A stretch of 64,000 bases of DNA, from assembly GCF_900112195.1 (NCBI RefSeq), contig NZ_FOKR01000011.1, positions 62,001 to 126,000 on the forward strand, given 5' to 3'. The notes below the pieces were generated by a model. The model did no database searches, was not told the origin of the DNA, and was given only the letters and a program-made list of their open reading frames with translations. Shown here piece by piece: positions 17,453 to 25,562 of the stretch. The translations under genes and the position numbers were made by a program. Source of the stretch: Butyrivibrio sp. YAB3001 (GTDB lineage: Bacteria > Bacillota > Clostridia > Lachnospirales > Lachnospiraceae). Within the stretch, counting starts at the first letter, position 1. Each line of letters begins with the position of its first letter.

Positions 17453-18215
17453 AAGTATAGCAATTTCTTTTTCCCTGTATTCAAAGATACCTATGCCGAT
17501 TTTTGAATGGAAAGAGGAAAACTACAAGCATGCGATAGCTTTCCTGCCGCTTGTAGGAATGGTCATTGGCATCATTTCTTTTGTGTTATCGTTTTTATGT
17601 AGTACTTTCCATATGCCTGTGTTTTTCGTGACAGCAATTCTTACGCTTGTGCCGGTGTTTCTGACCGGGGGCTTTCATCTGGACGGCTTTATGGATGTTC
17701 AGGATGCACTTCATTCATATCAGCCGAGGGAAAAGAAACTTGAGATAATGAAGGATCCGCATATTGGCGCATTTGCTGTGATTGGCGTTGGAGCTTTGGC
17801 ACTGATGTGGCTTGGATTCATGTACCTATTGGTAGATAGGGCATTCTTAAGTGAAAAGATAACGTCGCTATGGGCGTTTTGCGGAATATATCCACTTGTC
17901 AGAGCATTTTGCGGCTTAAGCAGTATTCTTTTCAAAAATGCAAAGAAAGACGGAATGCTTTCCATGGAAACAGGAAAGAGCGGAAAACTTGATGTTTGCC
18001 TGCTTTCTGTTCAGGGAATAGCCTCATTTTTGTTTATGCTATTTATGAATGTACTTACAGGTATTTGTGCGTTGGCAGGTGTTATTCTTTTTACATTTTG
18101 GTACAAGAAAATGTGTCAAAAGCAGTTTGGCGGCGTTACCGGGGATACAGCCGGCTTTTTTGTTGTGGCAGGGGAAGTATTTCTTTTGATGGTGATATCT
18201 TTTTTGAGTTTATGA
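17439..18215 (+). CDS. cobS: Adenosylcobinamide-GDP ribazoletransferase (cobalamin-5'-phosphate synthase)
   Basis: CobS joins adenosylcobinamide-GDP and the activated lower ligand in the membrane to finish the nucleotide loop. The 258-residue polytopic protein has the hallmark GGFHLDGFMDVQDAL near residue 72, then the segment EIMKDPHIGAFAV, and ends with GGVTGDTAGF. Six or so hydrophobic helices are visible. It overlaps cobU by 14 bases, and a 158-base gap with no obvious signal follows. Confidence 0.96.
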   Translation: MNLFKSIAISFSLYSKIPMPIFEWKEENYKHAIAFLPLVGMVIGIISFVLSFLCSTFHMPVFFVTAILTLVPVFLTGGFHLDGFMDVQDALHSYQPREKKLEIMKDPHIGAFAVIGVGALALMWLGFMYLLVDRAFLSEKITSLWAFCGIYPLVRAFCGLSSILFKNAKKDGMLSMETGKSGKLDVCLLSVQGIASFLFMLFMNVLTGICALAGVILFTFWYKKMCQKQFGGVTGDTAGFFVVAGEVFLLMVISFLSL

Positions 18216-18373
18216 AGACATTGGGATATGCAAAACATGAGGAAGTAGAATATGTGTGTATTCAGAACTGTTAGAATTGAGAGAGTTATTTGTAACTGAG
18301 TAAGTAGTGATATCACAAACAGTTCACGATTTAAAACGAAATAACGTACCATAGAAAGGATCAATAATAAACG

Positions 18374-19375
18374 GTGGTAAATAATCATATAATTGCTTTT
18401 GCAATAGGATTTTGTCTGGACCGGATAATCGGGGATCCATACAATATTCCTCATCCAATAAGACTTATTGGTAATCTGATCAGTTTTTTGGATAAAAAGC
18501 TTTTGGGAAATATTGAAAATAAAGAAAATATTCAAGAAAAGCGTGATCTTCAAAAGGAGAAGAGGCGTGGAATACTGATGGCAACGTTAGTGATCTTGAT
18601 AACTGCGATTGTTACTTTTATAGTCAGCTTTGGGGCATATTTTATCAATAAATATCTGGGCATTGTGGTGGAAGCTGTTCTTACGTGTTATATTCTTGCG
18701 GCAAAGAGCCTTAAGGATGAGAGCATGAAAGTGTACAAGGCTCTTGAAACCGGAACAATTGAGGATGCAAGAAAAGCAGTATCTATGATAGTTGGCAGAG
18801 ATACTGCTTCTTTGGATAAAGAGGGAGTGACAAAGGCAGTAGTTGAGACTGTTGCCGAGAATACTTCTGACGGTGTGATTGCTCCACTTATCTATACATT
18901 TATTGGAGGACCAGTCCTTGGGCTTATTTACAAGGCTATAAATACTATGGATTCAATGGTGGGATACCATAATGACAAGTATGAGTATTTTGGAAAGGCA
19001 GCGGCTAAAATTGATGATGTAGCAAATTATCTGCCTGCAAGAGCCAGCGCTGTGTTTATGATAATTGCGGCTTTTTTTGGAGGTAAGGATTATTCAGCTT
19101 CCGGAGCTATAAAAATATTTAAAAGAGACAGATACAATCACAAGAGCCCTAATTCGGCTCAGACAGAGAGTGTATGTGCAGGGGCGCTGTCAGTAAGGCT
19201 TGCAGGCGATGCAAGCTATTTTGGAAAAATTGTTAAAAAACCATATATCGGGGATCCGATAAGAGCGATTGAGACAGATGACATCAAGCGCGCATGCAGG
19301 CTTATGTATCTGACGGAATATATTTGCGGGCTGACATTGCTTGCACTGTGGGCAATCGTTAAATTTGTTGTCTAA
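18374..19375 (+). CDS. cbiB: Adenosylcobinamide-phosphate synthase
   Basis: This membrane protein attaches aminopropanol (or its phosphate) to adenosylcobyric acid. The GTG start at 18374 gives 333 residues. Family markers are the N-terminal DRIIGDPYNIPHPIRLIG, VETVAENTSDGVIAPL, the segment KAINTMDSMVGYHNDKY, and the late HKSPNSAQTESVCAGAL. The gene is separated by 158 bases from cobS and 119 bases from cobD without an evident terminator. It probably still belongs to the same transcript. Confidence 0.95.
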   Translation: MVNNHIIAFAIGFCLDRIIGDPYNIPHPIRLIGNLISFLDKKLLGNIENKENIQEKRDLQKEKRRGILMATLVILITAIVTFIVSFGAYFINKYLGIVVEAVLTCYILAAKSLKDESMKVYKALETGTIEDARKAVSMIVGRDTASLDKEGVTKAVVETVAENTSDGVIAPLIYTFIGGPVLGLIYKAINTMDSMVGYHNDKYEYFGKAAAKIDDVANYLPARASAVFMIIAAFFGGKDYSASGAIKIFKRDRYNHKSPNSAQTESVCAGALSVRLAGDASYFGKIVKKPYIGDPIRAIETDDIKRACRLMYLTEYICGLTLLALWAIVKFVV

Positions 19376-19494
19376 TGAAGTAATGCTTTTTACTATGTGG
19401 TTGCGCTATATAGTAGAGAATTATTATTAAATAATGTTGTGCTGCAATGTGTGACATTTTTTACCTATAAGTTATTGGATATAAAGGAGCGGTT

Positions 19495-20556
19495 GTGATT
19501 CACGGCGGAGAAATATATGACAAAACAGTTGAATACGATTTTTCAGTAAATCTTAATCCTACTCCCTGTCCCAAAGATGTGAAGGATGCGCTCATTGATT
19601 CTATATCTGAAGTGGACAGGTATCCGGACATTTCACAGCAAAGATTTAGGGAGTATGTTGCAAGGGCAGAGAATAAGCTTGCAGGAAAAGATTATCTGAC
19701 AAAAGACAATGTTATTGGCGGAAATGGAGCATCGGAGCTTTTCATGTCAATTATAAGATTGATAGCGCCAAAGAATGTCCTCCTTCCAATTCCGAGTTTT
19801 TTTGGTTACAGACATGCTTTGAATGCACTTGATGGGGTTAAAATCCATGAATATCTATGTAAAGAAGATAATGATTTTTGCATAACAGATGATATTATTT
19901 CTGAGATAACTGAGAATACAGATCTGATATTGCTTGCAAATCCCAATAATCCAACGGGAAGAGCGGTTGACAGGAATGTTCTGAAACATATAATTGACAG
20001 GTGCAAAGAGACAGATACCTGGATTATAATAGACGAGTGTTTTTTGCATTTGACAGACGGAGCAGAAAGCGCCTTGAAATATATTGGCGATACGCCAAAG
20101 CTATTTATTGTCAATGCATATACAAAGCTGTTCTCACTGCCCGGAATCCGCGTTGGTTATGCTATGGCTGACAGTAAGAACATTAGCAAGCTGCAGAGAT
20201 TTTTGCCGGAGTGGAATATGTCTGTGTTTGCGCAGAATACCGGATATGCCTGCGCAAAGTGTATCCTTGAGACAGATTTTGTCGAGAATACTAAGAATAC
20301 GGTAAAAGAGCTATGTACAAAGCTTTCTGAACTTTTGGCTGAATGTGGATTTAGGGTATTAAGGTCGGATACGTGCTTTGTTCTGATAGAATCAAAGGCT
20401 GATCTGTACAGTCTTTTCCTTGATAAGAAGATACTTATTAGAGACTGTTCGAATTTTATCGGACTGGGCAAAGGATATTTCAGAATATCTGTTTCCGGTT
20501 ATCACAGACTTTGTGAATTAAAAGAATATATAAATAGTAATAAGGATAGGATATGA
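19495..20556 (+). CDS. cobD: L-threonine-O-3-phosphate decarboxylase
   Basis: This PLP enzyme makes (R)-1-amino-2-propanol phosphate, the linker between the corrin ring and the nucleotide loop. The GTG at 19495 is fixed by AAGGAG at 19483-19488 and gives 353 residues. It is an aminotransferase class I/II fold with GGNGASELFMSI, LANPNNPTGRAV and the likely Schiff-base lysine at residue 211 in AYTKLFSLPGIRVGYA. HisC-like aminotransferases are related, but the N-terminal HGG...YDFSVNLNP and the operon favour CobD. The last four bases overlap the HAD gene. Confidence 0.93.
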   Translation: MIHGGEIYDKTVEYDFSVNLNPTPCPKDVKDALIDSISEVDRYPDISQQRFREYVARAENKLAGKDYLTKDNVIGGNGASELFMSIIRLIAPKNVLLPIPSFFGYRHALNALDGVKIHEYLCKEDNDFCITDDIISEITENTDLILLANPNNPTGRAVDRNVLKHIIDRCKETDTWIIIDECFLHLTDGAESALKYIGDTPKLFIVNAYTKLFSLPGIRVGYAMADSKNISKLQRFLPEWNMSVFAQNTGYACAKCILETDFVENTKNTVKELCTKLSELLAECGFRVLRSDTCFVLIESKADLYSLFLDKKILIRDCSNFIGLGKGYFRISVSGYHRLCELKEYINSNKDRI

Positions 20557-21329
20557 TTTTATTTTTTGACATTGATGGAACCATATGGGATTACAAAAAT
20601 TACATTCCTGACAGCACGAAGGAAGCTATCAGCCTTGCTCAGAGAAATGGGCATAAATGCTTTATCAACACAGGAAGGGCTAGGGCTTTTGTTTACAACA
20701 AGGAATTATTGTCACTGGGCTTTGATGGAATAGTGTCTTCATGCGGATGCATGATCGAGTATAATGATGAAGTTATTTTTAACAGGCTGGTAAGCAGGGA
20801 TGAGAGCATCAGGACAATTGAGACCATGAGGAAATATCATTTCAAGCCGATTCTTGAAGGACCTACTTATCTTTATATGAATCGTAGCGATTTTGAAGGC
20901 GATATGTATGGTGAAAAAGTCATGAAAGAGATGGGAGATAAGCTTCTTGGCATTGATGAAAACTGGGGAAACTGGGAGATGAACAAGTTATCAGCAATCT
21001 GTCCGGTAGAAACAAGGGATAAATGCTTTGAAGAATTGTCTGACCTGTATGATTTTATGCTTCATACAGAGACGATTTTAGAAATGGTTCCAAAGGGAAT
21101 CAACAAGGGGACAGGTATCCTGGAAATATGTAAACTGCTTGGTGAAGACCCTCAGAATACCGTCGCATTTGGAGACAGCATAAATGACAAGGAAATGCTT
21201 GTTACAGCAGGTACGGCTGTGGCAATGGGCAGAGCCTCCGATGAAACAAAAGCCCTGGCTGACATCGTTACCACATATCTTGAGGATGACGGAATATGGA
21301 ACGCGATGAAACAGCTAAAGCTTATCTGA
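20553..21329 (+). CDS. Cof-type HAD-IIB family phosphatase
   Basis: This 258-residue haloacid dehalogenase superfamily hydrolase acts on phosphate esters. Motif I DIDGTIWDY supplies the nucleophile Asp; motif IV is GDSINDKEML near residue 208, preceded by KGINKGTGI. It overlaps cobD by 4 bases (ATGA), so the two are translationally coupled and it is the last gene of the cobalamin run. No CobC-type alpha-ribazole phosphatase is present in the window, so this enzyme could fill that step. That role is inference, as Cof-type phosphatases act on many small substrates. Confidence 0.85.
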   Translation: MILFFDIDGTIWDYKNYIPDSTKEAISLAQRNGHKCFINTGRARAFVYNKELLSLGFDGIVSSCGCMIEYNDEVIFNRLVSRDESIRTIETMRKYHFKPILEGPTYLYMNRSDFEGDMYGEKVMKEMGDKLLGIDENWGNWEMNKLSAICPVETRDKCFEELSDLYDFMLHTETILEMVPKGINKGTGILEICKLLGEDPQNTVAFGDSINDKEMLVTAGTAVAMGRASDETKALADIVTTYLEDDGIWNAMKQLKLI

Positions 21330-21378
21330 TTTTCTACGATTTTTTTAAATTTAGCGTAGCGTAATCAAACTGATGTTT

Positions 21379-21387
21379 GATATAATG
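21379..21387 (+). promoter_or_regulatory. Extended -10 promoter element upstream of the helicase gene
   Basis: TGATATAAT fits an extended -10 box (TGnTATAAT) about 38 bases before the helicase start. No good -35 box is visible, which is common for extended -10 promoters. A small inverted repeat ATCAAAC/GTTTGAT (21364-21370 and 21375-21381) overlaps it and could be an operator. Confidence 0.45.
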
Positions 21388-21424
21388 TGTTCGAATACAT
21401 GTTTGCAGATAGCAGGGAGAATTT

Positions 21425-23584
21425 ATGCTGGAACTATTAGAAACGCTGAATGAGGCACAGAAAGAGGCTGTTACAAGTACAGAAGGGTATATAAGAGTAG
21501 TTGCGGGAGCTGGAAGTGGCAAGACAAGAGCTCTTTCATATAGATTTGCTTATCTTGTAAATGCGCTTGGCATTATGCCGGGGCATATTCTTTGTGTTAC
21601 TTTTACCAACAAATCAGCCAATGAAATGCGACAGAGAATACATCTTTTGACCGGTGATAATGATACCGGCTATATCAATACATTCCATGGCTTTTGTGTT
21701 TCGGTTCTGCAGGAAGATTCCCATGCGCTTCAGTATCCTAAGAGTTTTCTGGTATTGGATAATTCAGATATAGACGACATTTTGAAAATTATCTATGAGG
21801 AGCGAGGCCTTTCTTTGCGTGATAAGACGTTTAGTTCAGCGAGAGATATGTTTGAAATCCGTAAATGTAAGGATGAACCGGAGTATTATCTGGATATGCT
21901 GAATATGTCTGTTGATGCGCTCAAAGAGAAATATGATAACGCTAAAAAGGTGGACGATATTCTTTTCTATGGCTATCTTTATCAGGAAAAGAAATGCTTT
22001 GGCCTTGATTATAATGACCTTATCAAATTTACTTTGTATATGTTTAGTGAACATGCAGATATCAGGCTTAAATGGCAAAAGCGTCTTGAATATATAATGA
22101 TCGATGAATTTCAGGATATTGATGGCCTTCAGTATGAGCTTATGGATGTATTGTCTTCGTACCATAAGAATCTTTTTATTGTCGGTGATCCTGATCAGAC
22201 TATTTATACCTGGCGAGGGGCAAGTGTTGGTTTTCTGCTTGGCTTTGACCAGAGTTATCCTAATGTTAAGACTATTTATATGAATGACAACTACAGGTCT
22301 ACACCTCAGATCATTGCAGCCTGTAATAGTCTCATAGACAAGAATAGTCAGAGACTGAAAAAGAGCTTGATAGCCCAGAATGAGAGTGGAGAAAGTGTGT
22401 TATGTCATTTTGCGCCTAATACTGCGGATGAGGCTGACTGGATAACAGGTCAGATGCTTGTTCTGAAAGGTATGGGTGTTCCATATAGGAATATGGCTGT
22501 TTTGTACAGGGCTCATTATGTTACAAGGACGATAGAAACAGGTCTCATCAAGGAGAAGATACCATATACGATTTACTCCGGGGTTCAGTTTTATGGACGA
22601 ATGGAGATCAAAGATGCTCTTTGTTATTTAAGGATGATACTTTATAGGGATGATGTTTCGTTCAGACGAATAGTCAATGTTCCTAAAAGAAATCTTGGGA
22701 AAAGACGAATGGCTTTTCTTGAGAAATATGCCGCTGACAACGGCTGTTCTCTATATATGGCACTTGGTGAAAATCTTGAAAATGAGCCAATAAAAGGGAC
22801 TAAAGCAAAGAGCTTTATTAATATTATAGAAAAGTATGCAAATAGTTATGAAGGAATGCCTGTTTCAGAGCTTCTTACTAAAGTATTGGAAGATTCCGGC
22901 TATGAAGAAATGCTTAGGACAGAAGGTGCTCAGGATAGACTTGATAACCTGGCAGAGCTTAAGCAGTCTGTTTTTGAATATGAGACAACTTGTGGTGAAG
23001 AAGTAGGGCTTGAGGATTATCTTAGACATATTGCTTTATTTACTAATGCTGACTCAGACATTGAAGGAAACGATAAGGTGAGGCTGATGACTGTTCATGC
23101 CGCCAAGGGACTGGAATTTCCGTATGTATTTCTTTGCGGAATGAATGAGGGAATTTTTCCTTCGAGGAAAATCCATTCGCTTGATGCGATGGAGGAAGAA
23201 AGAAGACTTGCGTTTGTTGCGATGACACGTGCTCAGAAGAGGTTGTTTTTATCTGAGGCAGGTGGGCAGACTTTTGAAGGAATACCAAGATATCCATCAC
23301 GTTTTATCATGGATATTGATGAAAAGTGCCTTGAGTTTACGCAGGAGCCTTCGCAGGAAATGATGCAGAGAGTCAGGAAATATATAGCAAATGAAAGCAG
23401 GCATCTTAAAGGCGCAGAAAAACTTAACTTCTTAGAAAAGGGGCAGAGAGTGGAACACGCCATTCTTGGAGCAGGTACAATTCTTGATATTGATACTGAA
23501 GAAGAGAGCTACCTGGTACAGTTTGACACTATGCCCACGCCAAGACAGATTGCGATGAAAGTGCGCCTTAAGCCGGTAGATTAA
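21425..23584 (+). CDS. UvrD/PcrA-family superfamily 1 DNA helicase
   Basis: This is an ATP-dependent 3'-5' DNA helicase acting in repair or replication restart. The 719-residue protein starts LNEAQKEAV and carries Walker A AGAGSGKT (residues 27-34), motif Ia TFTNKSANEMRQR, motif II IDEFQDIDGLQ (DEFQD in place of the usual DExxQD), motif III GDPDQTIYTWRGA, motif IV NYRST, motif V MTVHAAKGLEFPYVF and motif VI EERRLAFVAMTRA. The C-terminal ~60 residues contain a Tudor-like segment (GQRVEHAILGAGTI) as in PcrA. A GGGAGA site precedes the ATG. It stands alone, downstream of the cobalamin operon. Confidence 0.94.
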   Translation: MLELLETLNEAQKEAVTSTEGYIRVVAGAGSGKTRALSYRFAYLVNALGIMPGHILCVTFTNKSANEMRQRIHLLTGDNDTGYINTFHGFCVSVLQEDSHALQYPKSFLVLDNSDIDDILKIIYEERGLSLRDKTFSSARDMFEIRKCKDEPEYYLDMLNMSVDALKEKYDNAKKVDDILFYGYLYQEKKCFGLDYNDLIKFTLYMFSEHADIRLKWQKRLEYIMIDEFQDIDGLQYELMDVLSSYHKNLFIVGDPDQTIYTWRGASVGFLLGFDQSYPNVKTIYMNDNYRSTPQIIAACNSLIDKNSQRLKKSLIAQNESGESVLCHFAPNTADEADWITGQMLVLKGMGVPYRNMAVLYRAHYVTRTIETGLIKEKIPYTIYSGVQFYGRMEIKDALCYLRMILYRDDVSFRRIVNVPKRNLGKRRMAFLEKYAADNGCSLYMALGENLENEPIKGTKAKSFINIIEKYANSYEGMPVSELLTKVLEDSGYEEMLRTEGAQDRLDNLAELKQSVFEYETTCGEEVGLEDYLRHIALFTNADSDIEGNDKVRLMTVHAAKGLEFPYVFLCGMNEGIFPSRKIHSLDAMEEERRLAFVAMTRAQKRLFLSEAGGQTFEGIPRYPSRFIMDIDEKCLEFTQEPSQEMMQRVRKYIANESRHLKGAEKLNFLEKGQRVEHAILGAGTILDIDTEEESYLVQFDTMPTPRQIAMKVRLKPVD

Positions 23585-23612
23585 CTATTCATCTTTGAAG
23601 CCTTTGAGTGCT

Positions 23613-23744
23613 TTAGTCTTTTCCTGCTCCGTTAACTCCAAGAAATTCGACGAAGTCACCCTGTTTTATTTCAAAGCTGAGATTGTTTACAGCAAAGAAT
23701 TTACCATATCGCTTTGTGAGATTTTTAAGTTCTATTGAATTCAT
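23613..23744 (-). pseudogene. Fragment of an ABC transporter ATPase (N-terminal 43 residues only)
   Basis: On the minus strand an ATG at 23744 opens a frame reading MNSIELKNLTKRYG, then AVNNLSFEIKQGD and GVNGAGKD before TAA. This is the first beta-sheet and most of the Walker A motif of an ABC ATPase, cut inside the P-loop; dropping one base at GAC would restore GAGKT. The remaining ~180 residues of such a domain are absent, since the fragment abuts the helicase stop. It is a decayed remnant, too short for usual gene finders. Confidence 0.75.
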
Positions 23745-23821
23745 TTGTTCTCGTGTCCTTTCTTTTGTTTTTTTATAGTTGGATGATACTGTAGAATATA
23801 CTTATGCAAAATAGAATTTGA

Positions 23822-23851
23822 GGTAAGTTGTAATTTTCGAAGGGTAAGTTG
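23822..23851. repeat. Two direct repeats GGTAAGTTG ahead of the DUF1848 gene
   Basis: GGTAAGTTG occurs at 23822-23830 and 23843-23851, 21 bases (two helical turns) apart, 35-64 bases upstream of the next start. Two-turn spacing is typical of sites bound by a protein dimer or tandem protein, but no regulator can be named. Apart from this and the ABC fragment I see nothing else in 23585-23885. Confidence 0.3.
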
Positions 23852-23885
23852 CAAAACCCGATGATTTTTCAGGGAGATTTATGAA

Positions 23886-24818
23886 ATGATAATACAAACA
23901 GGTTCACGCACAGATATTCCGGCTTTTTATGCTGACTGGTTTGCAAATAGGCTTAAGGAAGGCTTTGTTTATGTGCGAAATCCCTACAATATGACATATA
24001 TTACAAAGCTTACGCTTAATCCGTCAGTGGTGGATCTTATCAGCTTTTGCTCCAAGAATCCTAAGCCAATGCTCAAATATTTAGATCTTTTACGGCCCTA
24101 TGGTATGTACTGGTACGTGACAATCACAGGCTATGGAAGGGATATTGAGCCAAATGTTCCCAAGATAACAGATGTCATTGAAACTTTTAAGAGATTTTCT
24201 GAGTTTGCGGGAATTGATTCCATGGGCTGGCGGTATGATCCTATTTTTCTAGACGACAAATACACCAGGGACTATCATTTGGAGATGTTTGAGAAGATAG
24301 CCGCAGCTCTTGATGGTTACACAAATACTAGCGTTATTAGTTTTATTGATATCTATCAGAAGGTAAAAAAGAACTTTCCTGAAGCAAAGGTTTTGGAAAA
24401 AGCGGATAGGCTCTACCTTGGTGAAAATATGGCGCGAATTGCAAGAGAGCACGGCATGGTTCTTCGTCCATGCGCAGAAGGAAATGAGCTGGAAGCTTTT
24501 GGAGCGGACTGTAGCGGTTGCATGACTCAGGCTATTTATGAGAAGGCTTTGCATAATACAATGAATTTTCCGAAAATAAAAAATGCAAGAGAATCCTGCA
24601 AGTGTTTTCTTGGAAATGATATCGGAATGTACAATACATGCCTTCATATGTGCAAGTATTGCTATGCCAACTATGATTACAAGACTGTCATGCAAAACCA
24701 TGATAATCATGATCCAATGTCACCACTTTTAATAGGACATGTAAGACCTGAAGACGAAATCCATCAGCTTGAGCAAAAGAGTTGGATTGATGGGCAATTG
24801 ACATTTGATTTTCTGTAA
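23886..24818 (+). CDS. DUF1848 family protein with a C-terminal CxxxCxxC cluster motif
   Basis: This 310-residue protein starts IIQTGSRTDIPAFYADWFANRL, characteristic of DUF1848. Near the C-terminus is CLHMCKYCYANYDY, a C-x3-C-x2-C arrangement like the iron-sulfur motif of radical SAM and spore photolyase enzymes, with more cysteines nearby (SCKC, CSGC). The family's function is not established to my knowledge; a metal cluster or DNA-photoproduct-type role is only a suggestion from the motif. The start at 23886 follows GGGAG; the gene stands alone. Confidence 0.85.
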   Translation: MIIQTGSRTDIPAFYADWFANRLKEGFVYVRNPYNMTYITKLTLNPSVVDLISFCSKNPKPMLKYLDLLRPYGMYWYVTITGYGRDIEPNVPKITDVIETFKRFSEFAGIDSMGWRYDPIFLDDKYTRDYHLEMFEKIAAALDGYTNTSVISFIDIYQKVKKNFPEAKVLEKADRLYLGENMARIAREHGMVLRPCAEGNELEAFGADCSGCMTQAIYEKALHNTMNFPKIKNARESCKCFLGNDIGMYNTCLHMCKYCYANYDYKTVMQNHDNHDPMSPLLIGHVRPEDEIHQLEQKSWIDGQLTFDFL

Positions 24819-24932
24819 ATTTGCGAAATATAGGGTAAATTTTTGCCCATTTAGGACTATTTTTTAAGAATTCAAAACAGTATACTATATTTTTAGAAAC
24901 TTTTATTTTTATATTTACGGGGTGAGGTGTGT

Positions 24933-24968
24933 ATGAATATTGAAGTAAAGAAGGGGTGTGGAGAATGA
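24933..24968 (+). CDS. 11-codon ORF overlapping the start of the next gene
   Basis: ATG at 24933, preceded by GGGGTGAGG, reads MNIEVKKGCGE and stops at TGA (24966-24968), which overlaps the ATG of the downstream membrane protein. The layout is that of a translationally coupled leader. It could equally be chance in a G-rich leader. Confidence 0.25.
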   Translation: MNIEVKKGCGE

Positions 24969-25519
24969 TGAAAGAAGTACTTGAATTTAATCACAAGAAG
25001 CAATGTGGACTTTGGCTAATGCTCATAGGTGTTGTTTTAATCATAGCTGCTGTTTTTGGTGGGAGTTTTCTGGTTAATCCATTTATATTTCTTGCCGGAT
25101 ATTATGCCTGCTTTTTTGGAGTGAATGTTAATAAAAAACTGAGGAATAAACTTTCACAGGGAAGTATTTCACAATTCCAGATCAGGATGATATACATGAG
25201 CATAGCAGCTCTGTTTATTTTGATGTTTGCTATAGCAGGACCATTTATCCCCGGTTGGCATTGGAGGCTTATATGGCTCGGAGTTCTTTTGGCAACAGGA
25301 ATTCATTTCTTGTTATGGTTTGTAATTCATGGTTGGAGCATGATAATGCTTGGAATAACATGTATTATTATATCCGTAGTCGGTTATGCAGCTGTTGATA
25401 TACCTCTTGTTTGGATTGTTATTGCTGATGCGGTAGTTAAAATACTGTTTGGGATATATCTTTTCTTTTTCTCAAAGCCTTCGAAATTTGTACCAAGAAA
25501 ATTATGTGTTGCTGAATGA
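24965..25519 (+). CDS. Small polytopic membrane protein of unknown function
   Basis: The 184-residue product has five or six hydrophobic helices (roughly residues 16-36, 39-52, 75-96, 100-117, 119-136 and 143-165) joined by short basic loops. The N-terminus MMKEVLEFNHKKQ is cytoplasmic-looking. I do not recognise a named family with confidence. The ATG at 24965 is preferred over a GTG at 24956 because it overlaps the upstream mini-ORF stop and follows a G-rich ribosome site. It converges with the histidine kinase gene, only 43 bases apart, with no clear terminator between them. Confidence 0.75.
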   Translation: MMKEVLEFNHKKQCGLWLMLIGVVLIIAAVFGGSFLVNPFIFLAGYYACFFGVNVNKKLRNKLSQGSISQFQIRMIYMSIAALFILMFAIAGPFIPGWHWRLIWLGVLLATGIHFLLWFVIHGWSMIMLGITCIIISVVGYAAVDIPLVWIVIADAVVKILFGIYLFFFSKPSKFVPRKLCVAE

Positions 25520-25562
25520 AATATGAAGGGAAAATGGGGATAAAGCTTCAGCACAAAGAAGA

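Noticed and set aside
24790-24850. Inverted repeat ATGGGCAA / TTGCCCAT around the end of the DUF1848 gene
   Set aside because: The 45-base loop, overlap with coding sequence and lack of a T-run make a terminator unlikely.
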